Positions 1 to 7,208 of a DNA stretch of 35,449 bases are shown piece after piece. The DNA is from Candidatus Aminicenantota bacterium. Its GTDB lineage: Bacteria > Acidobacteriota > Aminicenantia > UBA2199. Location: contig JAFGSF010000031.1 in NCBI GenBank assembly GCA_016934745.1, positions 1 through 35,449 on the forward strand, given 5' to 3'. Under the pieces are notes generated by a model, which saw only the letters and a program-made list of their open reading frames with translations, was not told the DNA's origin and made no database searches. The translations under genes were made by a program, and so were the position numbers. How positions within the stretch are numbered: the first letter of the stretch is position 1; the number at the start of each line of letters is the position of its first letter.

Positions 1-94
1 CCAGCAGCAGCCAGGCCAGGAACAGGGGAATGGGCAGGGCCAGGCGGCGCTTGCCCGGTTCCTCGACGCGGATCCAAAGCCAGAGCGGGATCAT
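1..94 (-). CDS. membrane protein, N-terminal fragment (cut by window edge)
   Basis: The first 31 codons of a gene that continues past the left edge. Its ATG (92-94) overlaps the TGA of the DUF2089 gene in an ATGA arrangement, so the two are translationally coupled. The visible residues start MIPLWLWIRVEEPGKRRLAL and continue into a Leu/Trp-rich stretch that looks like a first membrane helix. DUF2089-type regulators are often followed by a small membrane protein, which fits, but the family cannot be named from this fragment. Confidence 0.6.
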   Translation of the reverse strand, partial: MIPLWLWIRVEEPGKRRLALPIPLFLAWLLL

Positions 95-459
95 GATCTT
101 TCCTCCAGTTTTTTCAACGTTTCTTCGACATCGATCTCACCCTTGTCGAGACGCCCGAGCAGCTCCATGGCCGACGGCGGCGGGTTGATTTCGATATAAT
201 CGAGCTGGGCGGCGATGCGATTGAGGCGGTTCTTGACCGTCGGGTAGGAGATGCCGAACAGCGCTTCCATTTCCTTGATCGAACCATGGCAGCGCAGAAA
301 GGCGGTGACGAATATCTGGTCTTCCTGGACCAGCCGGGCCAGGGCCGGCAGCTCGAAGCTGCCTTCGACGGCCAGGTCGCGCCCGGCCAGCCGCACCCGT
401 TCCACGGTCAGCGGCGCCCCCTGCGTTAGGCGGGTCAACTCCTGCCAGTCACTTGCCAT
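91..459 (-). CDS. DUF2089 family regulator
   Basis: A 122-residue protein of the DUF2089 family, cytoplasmic and probably DNA-binding. Residues about 45-85 carry the conserved family core, with a helix-turn-helix-like stretch around SIKEMEALFGISYPTVKNRL. The C-terminal 25 residues (GRLDKGEIDVEETLKKLEE) are an acidic short helical tail of the SHOCT-like type. The start is well supported by an AGGAGG Shine-Dalgarno seven bases upstream and a sigma70-like promoter at 491-519. It overlaps the next gene by ATGA. Family members commonly sit in front of small membrane or adhesin-like genes and are thought to control their own operon; that role is inferred here. Confidence 0.85.
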   Translation of the reverse strand: MASDWQELTRLTQGAPLTVERVRLAGRDLAVEGSFELPALARLVQEDQIFVTAFLRCHGSIKEMEALFGISYPTVKNRLNRIAAQLDYIEINPPPSAMELLGRLDKGEIDVEETLKKLEERS

Positions 460-490
460 GTTGGCACCTCCTTTTCAATTTTCTGAATAA

Positions 491-519
491 TATATAGCAT
501 CAAATATTGATTTTGTCAA
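491..519 (-). promoter_or_regulatory. sigma70-type promoter of the DUF2089 operon
   Basis: On the minus strand, TTGACA (514-519) is separated by 17 bases from TATATA (491-496), about 30 bases before the DUF2089 start. The region upstream of the -35 is extremely AT-rich (520-580), like an UP element. An ATTGA/TCAAT dyad covers the -35 and could be an operator. Seen by eye only. Confidence 0.6.
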
Positions 520-582
520 TATTTTTATTAATATTATTAATTTTAAAACATTAATAAATTGATTTATGCAATGTTTTGTAGT

Positions 583-606
583 AGGGGTTTGAACAATCAA
601 ATCCCT
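583..606. repeat. GTAGGGGTT-type palindrome, copy 1
   Basis: Arms 583-592 (AGGGGTTTGA) and 597-606 (TCAAATCCCT) form a 10-bp stem with one mismatch and a 4-nt loop, preceded by GT. A related palindrome with the same AGGGGTT core lies at 34697-34737. It sits in an AT-rich spacer between the DUF2089 promoter and the end of the phosphoesterase gene. It looks like a REP-like dispersed element. Confidence 0.45.
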
Positions 607-630
607 GCGACTCAACCATGCTGTCCCTGG

Positions 631-658
631 GTAGAAAACGCAAATTTGCCTTCTATAC
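631..658. repeat. 28-nt palindrome, copy 1 (degenerate)
   Basis: A 28-nt imperfect palindrome centred on GCAAATTTGC, beginning GTA and ending TAC, with three mismatched pairs. It matches the perfect palindrome at 1936-1963 at 23 of 28 positions. Both lie downstream of a minus-strand gene and beyond a copy of the 24-nt repeat, so the two repeat types appear to form one composite unit. Confidence 0.6.
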
Positions 659-719
659 AGAAAACAAAAATTAAAGTTTTATGAGTTTTTTAGCATCTAT
701 AGTCAAAATTCTTTTCTTC

Positions 720-743
720 TCTCGTCACGTGTCACGCGTTACG
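720..743 (-). repeat. 24-nt repeat next to stop codon, copy 1
   Basis: A stretch rich in alternating ACG/GTGAC words, identical at 22 of 24 positions to 1992-2015. On the minus strand it begins about 10 bases after the TGA of the metallophosphoesterase gene. The second copy has the same orientation and the same position relative to the next upstream gene. Confidence 0.65.
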
Positions 744-753
744 CGTCACAAAG

Positions 754-1842
754 TCATCCCAGCAGATTGATGCGCGTGAAAATATAGTCCAGGCCTTCTT
801 CCTTCAAAACCACGCGGAAATAGCCCGTGTCTGCAAGTGGCTGCGGGCGGTAGCCTTCCCGAGCCAGATATTTTTCGGAGCGCCGGCGGTCGAACCAATA
901 GACTAGGGCCACCCGGCCGCCGGCAATTTCGATGGCCGTGATGCCGTGGCGGCCGATTCCACAGCCCGAATTGAACAGGCAGGGCAGTAGCGGGCCGTCA
1001 TGATAGAGGTTTTCCATGCCGTGCCGGCGGCGGCCTATGTGCTGCAGCTGAACGTATTCTTGTTTCAGCGGCGCCAGCATTTTTTCAAGTTCGCGCTGCT
1101 CCGCGACTGTGGCCTGCGGGTAGCGCCGGCAGAGGTTCTCGATCTCGATTTTCAGGGTGTCGAGACGCGACAGGGACTCGAACAGTGGCCGGTGCGTATG
1201 GCCGATCAGAGCCAGCAGCTTTTTACGGCGGGCAAAGCCATAGATGCGCTTTTCCACGCGAAAACGCCGGCGGCTGCTGCGGGCCACCGTGTAATTGCCG
1301 AAACCCAACGGCTGGAGCAGCCAGCGTAAAAACAGGACGCCCAGGGTCTGGAAAGCCCAGTTCAGGTGCGAGGTCTGGTGGCCGTGCAGCACGAAAAGCG
1401 ACCGGCCGTTCAAGCGGATATTCAGCGCTTCGCTGACCGGGAAGGGCAAGCTGCCGGAGCGGCGCTTCAGCAGCGCCAGGTCATGGTTGCCGGCCAGCTT
1501 GAACAGGGCGCCGCGGGCGGCAAACTCGGCCCAAGCACCATACACGTCGCGCCAATGAGCCATGACGCGCTTCAGGCGGAAGCGGGCCAATTCCTCGATG
1601 TCGCCGTTGAGGATCAGGGTAAAGCGCTCCGGCAGGTAATGGCGGCGCAGCATGGTCAGGAATAGGTCGCCGTTTTTTTTGAAATCGTCGTTGCCGCCGC
1701 CGTCGCCCAGGTGCAAATCGGAAAAAATGACCAGCTTCTGGTCCGCACCCAACTGCAATTCGGGAGCGGCATGCAGCAGGCGTTCCAGCTTGTTCTGCAG
1801 CTTGTTGTTCAGCATGTCTGTGGGTTGCATCACATCAAGCAT
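754..1842 (-). CDS. calcineurin-like metallophosphoesterase with coiled insertion
   Basis: A 362-residue cytoplasmic metallophosphoesterase. All family metal-binding blocks are visible in order: D42-L-H44, G80-D81, G118-N-H-D121, H153-G-H and the G214-H-T-H block. The final conserved strand motif (NSGC, 291-294) is pushed about 70 residues away from GHTH by a charged, helical insertion (about 222-285: RLDTLKIEIENLCRRYPQ and onward). Most small family members have only a short link there. The closest functional groups are UDP-diacylglucosamine hydrolase-like (LpxH) and general phosphodiesterases; the substrate cannot be read from the sequence. No good Shine-Dalgarno precedes the first ATG, so Met5 or Met10 may be the true start. 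It stands alone between two repeat-bearing spacers. Confidence 0.85.
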   Translation of the reverse strand: MLDVMQPTDMLNNKLQNKLERLLHAAPELQLGADQKLVIFSDLHLGDGGGNDDFKKNGDLFLTMLRRHYLPERFTLILNGDIEELARFRLKRVMAHWRDVYGAWAEFAARGALFKLAGNHDLALLKRRSGSLPFPVSEALNIRLNGRSLFVLHGHQTSHLNWAFQTLGVLFLRWLLQPLGFGNYTVARSSRRRFRVEKRIYGFARRKKLLALIGHTHRPLFESLSRLDTLKIEIENLCRRYPQATVAEQRELEKMLAPLKQEYVQLQHIGRRRHGMENLYHDGPLLPCLFNSGCGIGRHGITAIEIAGGRVALVYWFDRRRSEKYLAREGYRPQPLADTGYFRVVLKEEGLDYIFTRINLLG

Positions 1843-1935
1843 AACAGATATTTGTTAAGAATTCATTAATCATGCATCTTGAATTCCAACCCCCAAATTT
1901 TAAAACCTAAACCAAAATATAAGAGTTTACCTTCT

Positions 1936-1963
1936 GTAGGGAACGCAAATTTGCGTTCCCTAC
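1936..1963. repeat. 28-nt perfect palindrome, copy 2
   Basis: A perfect 28-nt inverted repeat, GTAGGGAACGCAAA followed by its exact complement. Related to the degenerate copy at 631-658. It lies about 60 bases beyond the stop of the DUF5916 gene. It has no U-run on either side, so it is more like a dispersed repeat than an intrinsic terminator. Confidence 0.7.
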
Positions 1964-1991
1964 CCCGAACAGATTTCAGTTATGTCTTTTT

Positions 1992-2015
1992 TCTCGTTAC
2001 GTGTCACTCGTTACG
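1992..2015 (-). repeat. 24-nt repeat next to stop codon, copy 2
   Basis: Second copy of the element at 720-743 (22 of 24 identical, same orientation). It lies 8 bases after the TAA of the DUF5916 gene and 28 bases from the 28-nt palindrome. Confidence 0.65.
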
Positions 2016-2023
2016 AAGTGCCT

Positions 2024-4216
2024 TTACGGCCTGATGGACAACGACAGCTTGAAAACCCCCCGCTCTTCCGATGGATAGAACCGGCTGGCCGGGTCCCAGC
2101 GCCGTTCCCAGTTCTTGTTGTAGATCAGGGCCAACTCGTTCCCGGGCGATACGCGCCACTTCAATCGCGCGCTCCAGCCCAGCAACCTGGAAACACTGTC
2201 ATACTGGATATAGTTCATGAAGCCGATGTCGGGTGAGAGAAATACGTCGGCCTTGATTTGGTAGACGTTCTCGCTGAAATTTCCTTCGGGCAGCCGGCCG
2301 CGGACCAAGTTGACATCAATGCCCAGGTTGGCATAACCCCTGTATTTGAAAGTCAGGCCGGCGTTGAAGTTTTCATAGCGGCCGGAATAGAATTCGCCAA
2401 AGTCGATGCCGGCGTTAAAAACCCATTGCCTGTGCGCGGCGCTGCTGAAATCAACGTTCAGACTGGTGAAACCATAGGAAGCGGCAGGCAGCACGACACC
2501 GGAAGCCACCTCGAAGTCGGCAGGCAGGACATCGCGATTGGCCGTGACCTTGAAGCTGAATTGCTCGCCGCTCTCGGTTTTGAGGTTCATGGGCGTGGCT
2601 TCGAGCCGGCTGGTTTCCAGATTGCCCTGCAAGTCCCAGTAAAAATCACCGCTGACATTGAAAAAAAACTGCCGGACCAGGTTTTTCAGCCAACCCGTTC
2701 CGGGACGCGGATTCAGCCCGACACGCAGGTAAGCGGTCTGGATGCCCTGGCGCAGCATGAAGCCCAGCCCAGGGTCTAGCGCCTCGCCATAATAGGCGTA
2801 GGTGCTCTGGATGTCCCAGAGATCGTTGGGATAATTGGCCCGGAAACCGAATCCGGCGTGACTGCCTTCGGTTTGTTCGTTCCAGTTGTAGGCCGCCCAG
2901 GCGGCGAGATTGAGGTTCTTGCTGCCCAGGAAGCGCGATGTGGCGTAGCGAAAATCGGCCCCGAGCAGGGTGTTGCGCTCGCCGCTCGGACTGCCGTTGG
3001 TCAGGATGAAGCCCGCCTTGCTTTCGCTGAAGATGTCCCGGGTTACGCGCAGGGCCAAGAAATTGCGCCCCGACAGCCCGGAAAATTCTTCGGTCTGTAC
3101 ATCAAGAAAAGCCAGATTGACCCGGCCGATCTTGCCGTATACCTTGGCGCCGAACAGGACCGGAACCGGTTCACCATCGAACAGGCCGATCTTGCGGCTG
3201 AAAAAAGGCTGGAAACTGACACTGGAACTGAAGTTGAAGGTTTCCGAGCCCTCCAGAAAGAACATTCTTTTTTCAGGGAAAAAAAGCGGGAAGCGGGTCA
3301 AATTGATGCGCCGCTCGTCAACCTCGGTCTCGGCAAAATCCATGTTGTAGCTGAATGCGCCCACCAGGTTGGGGGTGAAGTTCTTGTAGATGTCGAAACC
3401 GCCGTCCATTTTCCAGCGGTACCCCAACCCATTCGCGTGGTCCTTCTCGACTCGGACCAGGCCGTAGGGACGGATGGTGATGCCCTTGCCCTGCTTGACG
3501 CCGGCAATACCGCTCAGGGCGGCGGCCGCCATGGGATTGAAGAAATTGCTGTCACGGTCGGCACCGGCCAGGCGGACCTTTTCCTGCTTGCGGGCGACAA
3601 ACCTTTCGACATTGATCCCCCAGCAGGCCAATTCACCGCGGAACTGAATGGTCTTGAAGGGGATTTCCATCTCGGCGCTCCAGCCGCTGTCGTCGATATG
3701 GCCGGCCGCGTCCCAGATGCCGTCCCAGTTGAGGCTGGAGCTGCCTCCCGAGGTCAGGCCTTCGCCGCGGGCGCCGCGAGGATTGACGGTAAAAAAATAA
3801 CCGCTGCGCTTGTCCAGGAAGGGATCGAGCAGCACGCGCACGACATCATCCTCGCCGGTGCCCACGGAACCCTGGCCGCCCCAACCGTTCTGCGACTTGC
3901 CGCTGTCATGGAGCATGGAATGGGCGGCGATCCGGCCCGGCTCGCTGTCCAGGCAACGGACGCCGACATAGAGGTTGCCGCCATCGTAAAGGACGCGCAG
4001 CTCGGTTTTTTCAGTTGGTTCTCCGCCGGCAACGGGTTCGGCCATGCGGAAAGCACTGAAGACAACGGCGGAACTCCAAACGGGATCATCCAGCCGGCCG
4101 TCAATCTTGGGACCATGGACGACGCGCACGGCCTGCACATCGGCCGCAAATCCCGTTATAGCCAGCCATACAGCCCATAGCCATAGAAAAAAAAAGATGA
4201 AAGATTTCTGACTCAT
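2024..4216 (-). CDS. secreted CBM9-like / DUF5916 outer-membrane protein
   Basis: A 730-residue exported protein. The N-terminus (MSQKSFIFFFLWLWAVWLAI) is a signal peptide ending near Ala24. Residues about 30-200 are a CBM9-like domain, recognisable by KIDGRLDDPVW, the LRVLYDGGNLYVGVRC strand pair and DPFLDKRSGYFFTVNPRGA. The rest (about 220-730) is DUF5916: FPEKRMFFLEGSETFNF, then many alternating amphipathic strands with aromatic residues, as in an outer-membrane barrel. The reading frame is open for 30 more codons upstream, but the start is placed at 4216, where GAGG precedes ATG and the signal peptide begins. Family members are common beside glycan or peptide uptake genes; no such neighbour exists here. 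The substrate is unknown. Confidence 0.85.
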   Translation of the reverse strand: MSQKSFIFFFLWLWAVWLAITGFAADVQAVRVVHGPKIDGRLDDPVWSSAVVFSAFRMAEPVAGGEPTEKTELRVLYDGGNLYVGVRCLDSEPGRIAAHSMLHDSGKSQNGWGGQGSVGTGEDDVVRVLLDPFLDKRSGYFFTVNPRGARGEGLTSGGSSSLNWDGIWDAAGHIDDSGWSAEMEIPFKTIQFRGELACWGINVERFVARKQEKVRLAGADRDSNFFNPMAAAALSGIAGVKQGKGITIRPYGLVRVEKDHANGLGYRWKMDGGFDIYKNFTPNLVGAFSYNMDFAETEVDERRINLTRFPLFFPEKRMFFLEGSETFNFSSSVSFQPFFSRKIGLFDGEPVPVLFGAKVYGKIGRVNLAFLDVQTEEFSGLSGRNFLALRVTRDIFSESKAGFILTNGSPSGERNTLLGADFRYATSRFLGSKNLNLAAWAAYNWNEQTEGSHAGFGFRANYPNDLWDIQSTYAYYGEALDPGLGFMLRQGIQTAYLRVGLNPRPGTGWLKNLVRQFFFNVSGDFYWDLQGNLETSRLEATPMNLKTESGEQFSFKVTANRDVLPADFEVASGVVLPAASYGFTSLNVDFSSAAHRQWVFNAGIDFGEFYSGRYENFNAGLTFKYRGYANLGIDVNLVRGRLPEGNFSENVYQIKADVFLSPDIGFMNYIQYDSVSRLLGWSARLKWRVSPGNELALIYNKNWERRWDPASRFYPSEERGVFKLSLSIRP

Positions 4217-4243
4217 CGAAGCCTCATGCTGTATGATAAAATT

Positions 4244-4270
4244 AAAAAAATCAATGCCGAACCGGCATTG
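4244..4270 (-). terminator. intrinsic terminator of the fabF/flavoprotein operon
   Basis: On the minus strand, a perfect 8-bp stem (arms 4263-4270 and 4252-4259) with a 3-nt loop is followed by A and seven T (4250-4244). It lies about 50 bases beyond the flavoprotein stop codon. The first stem arm overlaps the -10 box of the next gene's promoter. Confidence 0.8.
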
Positions 4271-4295
4271 TAATCCAGAGACGGAAATAATGCAA
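4267..4295 (-). promoter_or_regulatory. sigma70-type promoter of the CBM9/DUF5916 gene
   Basis: Minus strand: TTGCAT (4290-4295), 17-nt spacer, TACAAT (4267-4272). The predicted transcript starts near 4260, inside the loop of the preceding terminator, so it would lack the upstream stem arm and escape termination. It leaves a 5' leader of about 44 bases before the ATG at 4216. Confidence 0.6.
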
Positions 4296-4321
4296 ATGAA
4301 AACCAAACGGGTGGCTGATAT

Positions 4322-5389
4322 CTATGCTGCGGCTAAACCTGCGATCAACTCGGTAAAAAGTTCCTTGACGGTCACGATCTTGTCGATGCGGTGGGCGTTC
4401 TGGCCGCAGAAAATCAAGCCGTTTTTCAAATCGCCCAGATAGGAATTCAGCAGCACCTTGGCGATGCAATAGTTGGCGTGATCGGCCTTGCAGGCGGTCA
4501 GGCAGCGGTAGGGGCATTGGACGGGGAACTTGCCCCTTAATTCCAAGTCCTTGATAAATTCATTGCGCAGGGCGCGGCCGGGCATGCCCACCGGGCTCTC
4601 GATGATGACGATGTCTTCCTCTTTGGCATCCAGGTAGGCCTGCTTGAAGGAATCGACCACATCGCACTCCACCGTGCAGACAAAGCGGGTCGCCATCTGC
4701 ACCCCGGAGGCTCCCAGCTTGAGCATGCGGGCGATATCGCGGCCGTCATAAATGCCACCGCCCGTGATCACCGGGATTTTCCGGCCGTAGGCGTCCTCGT
4801 ACTTTTTCAGGACTTCCAGCAAGCCGGGCAAGAGGCGCTCCAGCGAGAACTCATCCAGCCGCTCCAGTTGCTCCCTGGAAAAACCGAGATGCCCACCTGC
4901 CAGGGGCCCTTCCAGGATAACGGCATCGGGGGTGCGCTTGAAACGCTTGTCCCATACGCGCAGGATCAATTCCGCCACCCGGGCCGAGCTGACGATGGGC
5001 ACCAAGTTGACGGAAGGATCGGGAACCAGTTCAGGCAGGGATGACGGCAGGCCGGCGCCGAAGACGATAATCTGGATGCCCCGGTCGACGGCCGTCTTTA
5101 TCAGGTCGTTGACATTGCTCAAGACACCCATGAAATTGATAGCCACCGGGCCGGAAGTCTTTTTTTTCACCTGCTCGATCTCGTACTCCAACGCTTCACG
5201 TGAGATTCGCTCGTATTCGGTCAGGGAATCGACGAAATCGCCCAGACCGATGCTGGACAGGGTGCCGATGCCGCCAGCGTTGGTCACGGCCGCGGCCAGG
5301 GAGGACAAGGAAACGCGCACGCCCATGCCGCCCTGAACGATCGGAATGGCGGCCGTAACGGTGCCGATTTTCAATTCTGGAATCGTCAT
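4322..5389 (-). CDS. FabK / nitronate monooxygenase-family FMN flavoprotein
   Basis: A 355-residue TIM-barrel flavoprotein of the 2-nitropropane dioxygenase / FabK superfamily. Seen: PIVQGGMGVRVS (16-27), NAGGIGTLSS (37-46), GPLAGGHLGF (161-170), the phosphate-binding GGGIYDG (210-216) and GVQMATRF (229-236). The C-terminal part has a cysteine cluster, C292-x3-C296-x3-C300-x7-C308, plus C328, typical of one subgroup; it may hold a metal or be structural. The start at 5389 is one base after the TGA of fabF, with GAGG inside the fabF end, so the two are translationally coupled. The longer open frame (to 5461) would lie inside fabF and is rejected. Coupling to fabF favours an enoyl-ACP reductase (FabK-like) or other acyl-related role over nitronate oxidation, by inference. 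Confidence 0.85.
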   Translation of the reverse strand: MTIPELKIGTVTAAIPIVQGGMGVRVSLSSLAAAVTNAGGIGTLSSIGLGDFVDSLTEYERISREALEYEIEQVKKKTSGPVAINFMGVLSNVNDLIKTAVDRGIQIIVFGAGLPSSLPELVPDPSVNLVPIVSSARVAELILRVWDKRFKRTPDAVILEGPLAGGHLGFSREQLERLDEFSLERLLPGLLEVLKKYEDAYGRKIPVITGGGIYDGRDIARMLKLGASGVQMATRFVCTVECDVVDSFKQAYLDAKEEDIVIIESPVGMPGRALRNEFIKDLELRGKFPVQCPYRCLTACKADHANYCIAKVLLNSYLGDLKNGLIFCGQNAHRIDKIVTVKELFTELIAGLAAA

Positions 5390-5390
5390 G

Positions 5391-6632
5391 TCAAACCTCG
5401 TATTTCTTAACAACCAGGCAGGCGTTGCCGCCGCCAAATCCGAATGAATTGCTGGCAGCATAGCGCAGCGCCAACGACTCGGCGCCCCGGCTCACATAAT
5501 CCAGGGGGCAGTCCGGGTCCGTTTCCCGGAGATGGATTGTCGGCGGCACCATACCGTCGCGTACGCTCATCACTGTAGCGATGAATTCGACCGCCCCGGC
5601 CGCCGACAGCAGGTGCCCGATCATCGATTTGATGGAACTAACCTTCAATGTCCGCGCCTGGCCGCCGAACACATTGATGATGGCGACACTTTCGACTTTA
5701 TCGTTTACGACAGTTGACGTGCCGTGGGCATTGATGTAGCCGATTTCTGCAGGTGTGATTGCCGCATCCTTCAAGGCCGCCTTGATGACCCTGATCATGC
5801 CGTCGCCTTGGGGCTCCGGAGCTGTGAAATGATAGGCGTCGGCGGTATTGCCATAGCCGGCCAGTTCGGCATAGATCCTGGCCTGGCGCTGGACGGCATG
5901 TTCGCGCCTTTCCAGGACGACCACGCCAGCCCCTTCGCCCATGACAAAACCGTCGCGAAGGCGATCGAATGGCCGGCTGGCGGTTTCGGGGTCGGGATTC
6001 GCAGACATGGACCGCGAAGCGCAAAAACCGGCATAGGGCAGCGGAGTTATGGCCGCCTCGCTGCCCCCCGCCAGCATGATGTCGGCGTCACCGCGCTGCA
6101 GTATCCTGAAGGCGTCACCGATGGCATTGGCTCCGGTTGAACAGGCAACGGACGGCGCCGACAGGGGCCCCTTCAGGCCGAAGCGAATGGAGACCATGCA
6201 CGCCGCCATGTTGATGAGCAATTTGGATACAAAGAAGGGTGTCAGGGACTTGGGTCCTTTCTCCTGGATCCGGTGATGGCCTTCTTCAATCGTAGCGGAT
6301 CCGCCGATTCCGGAACCGATAATGACCCCAGCCCGCTCCCCATTAAATCCATTGTTTTCCAGGCCGGCATCCTTTATGGCCATAGCCGCGGCGGCCACGG
6401 CAAACACGGCAAAACGGTCCATGCGCTCGAACGATTTTTTATCGATCCACTGCAGGGGATCGAAGTCCTTGACTTCAGCAGCCAGCTGCGAACGATATCC
6501 ACTGGGATCGAATTGACTGACCCTGGCGATGCCGTTTTTCCCGGCGAGCAATCCTTGCCAGAACGTTTCGATGCCTATACCGACTGGAGTTATGGCTCCC
6601 AGTCCGGTTACCACGATTCGGTTTTCGCGCAT
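5391..6632 (-). CDS. fabF: 3-oxoacyl-ACP synthase II
   Basis: A full-length 413-residue beta-ketoacyl-ACP synthase of the FabF type, which elongates acyl-ACP with malonyl-ACP in cytoplasmic fatty-acid synthesis. The Cys-His-His triad is visible: C164 in SVACSTGANA, H303 in NAHGTSTVVND and H340 in KSMIGHLLSAAGA. The Gly-rich C-terminal signature SNSFGFGGGNACLVV is present. A strong GGAGG lies upstream of the ATG, and a promoter is at 6717-6745. It is first in a two-gene operon with the FabK-like flavoprotein. No acpP, fabG or fabD is adjacent, so this may be an auxiliary elongation pair rather than the core cluster. Confidence 0.95.
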   Translation of the reverse strand: MRENRIVVTGLGAITPVGIGIETFWQGLLAGKNGIARVSQFDPSGYRSQLAAEVKDFDPLQWIDKKSFERMDRFAVFAVAAAAMAIKDAGLENNGFNGERAGVIIGSGIGGSATIEEGHHRIQEKGPKSLTPFFVSKLLINMAACMVSIRFGLKGPLSAPSVACSTGANAIGDAFRILQRGDADIMLAGGSEAAITPLPYAGFCASRSMSANPDPETASRPFDRLRDGFVMGEGAGVVVLERREHAVQRQARIYAELAGYGNTADAYHFTAPEPQGDGMIRVIKAALKDAAITPAEIGYINAHGTSTVVNDKVESVAIINVFGGQARTLKVSSIKSMIGHLLSAAGAVEFIATVMSVRDGMVPPTIHLRETDPDCPLDYVSRGAESLALRYAASNSFGFGGGNACLVVKKYEV

Positions 6633-6716
6633 TGTCGTTTAATCCTCCTGCAGGCCATCCCCGGCAAAAGCGTTTGAAGCCGATCGGGGTTGAACCATGA
6701 ACCCTCGAGCCCTGAT

Positions 6717-6745
6717 ATTGTACAATTTTCAAGGACAGATGTAAA
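6717..6745 (-). promoter_or_regulatory. sigma70-type promoter of fabF
   Basis: Minus strand: TTTACA (6740-6745), 17-nt spacer, TACAAT (6717-6722). The leader to the fabF ATG is about 78 bases and contains a possible 19-codon reading frame (6698 down to 6639) that ends at the fabF Shine-Dalgarno. Confidence 0.6.
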
Positions 6746-6789
6746 GGGCGGCAATGGAAAACGCCGAGCGGCAGTTGGATGCTGGACCC

Positions 6790-6818
6790 TTGAAATGGAT
6801 TTATTTTTATGCTAATAA
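6790..6818 (+). promoter_or_regulatory. sigma70-type promoter of the PilZ gene
   Basis: TTGAAA (6790-6795), 17-nt spacer, TAATAA (6813-6818), giving a start near 6825 and a short leader with GGAGG before the ATG at 6846. It is divergent from the fabF promoter. Confidence 0.55.
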
Positions 6819-6845
6819 AAACAAGTATTGGAATGGAGGCGGAAG

Positions 6846-7169
6846 ATGAGGAAAAGAACTTTGCCGAACAATCAGGATAAAGTAGAAGTCACCATAAACA
6901 ACGATGGTTTGAGCTACAGTTGCCTGTTGACCGATATTTCCGCCAGCGGAATTTCCGTGCGCGTCGGACATTTTATCCCGACCTACAAGGAGATCGAAGT
7001 GGTTATGGAGATTGCGGGAGAAAAAGTGACCATGAAAGGCAGTGTGCGCTGGAGCATCGACCCCGGCACGGCCGGGAGTGAAAAAGGAAAACTGGGCATC
7101 CTGATCATGGATCCGCCGCCGGCGTACCTTGAATTTGTCCGGATCAGGGAAGAAAAAAGCGCCAAATAA
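6846..7169 (+). CDS. PilZ-domain protein
   Basis: A 107-residue stand-alone PilZ domain, the family that binds cyclic di-GMP or acts as a degenerate relative. The second PilZ motif (D/N-x-S-x-x-G) is seen as DISASGISVR. An N-terminal RxxxR motif is only approximate: basic residues cluster at the start (MRKRTLPN), so c-di-GMP binding is uncertain. The start is placed at ATG 6846, six bases after a perfect GGAGG; a TTG six codons earlier would sit on the Shine-Dalgarno itself. Transcribed alone, divergent from fabF and convergent with the TIM-barrel gene. Confidence 0.8.
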   Translation: MRKRTLPNNQDKVEVTINNDGLSYSCLLTDISASGISVRVGHFIPTYKEIEVVMEIAGEKVTMKGSVRWSIDPGTAGSEKGKLGILIMDPPPAYLEFVRIREEKSAK

Positions 7170-7208
7170 TCTCAGCCACTACCTTTGCCCGCCTGCGCAT
7201 GCCGGCCA

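Noticed and set aside
2858..4180. Long plus-strand open frame (440 codons) opposite the DUF5916 gene
   Set aside because: It is antisense to a gene with clear domains, shows no recognisable domain, and results from GC-rich codon bias.
4217..4306. 30-codon N-terminal extension of the DUF5916 protein
   Set aside because: It covers the promoter and terminator, has no ribosome site, and would bury the signal peptide.
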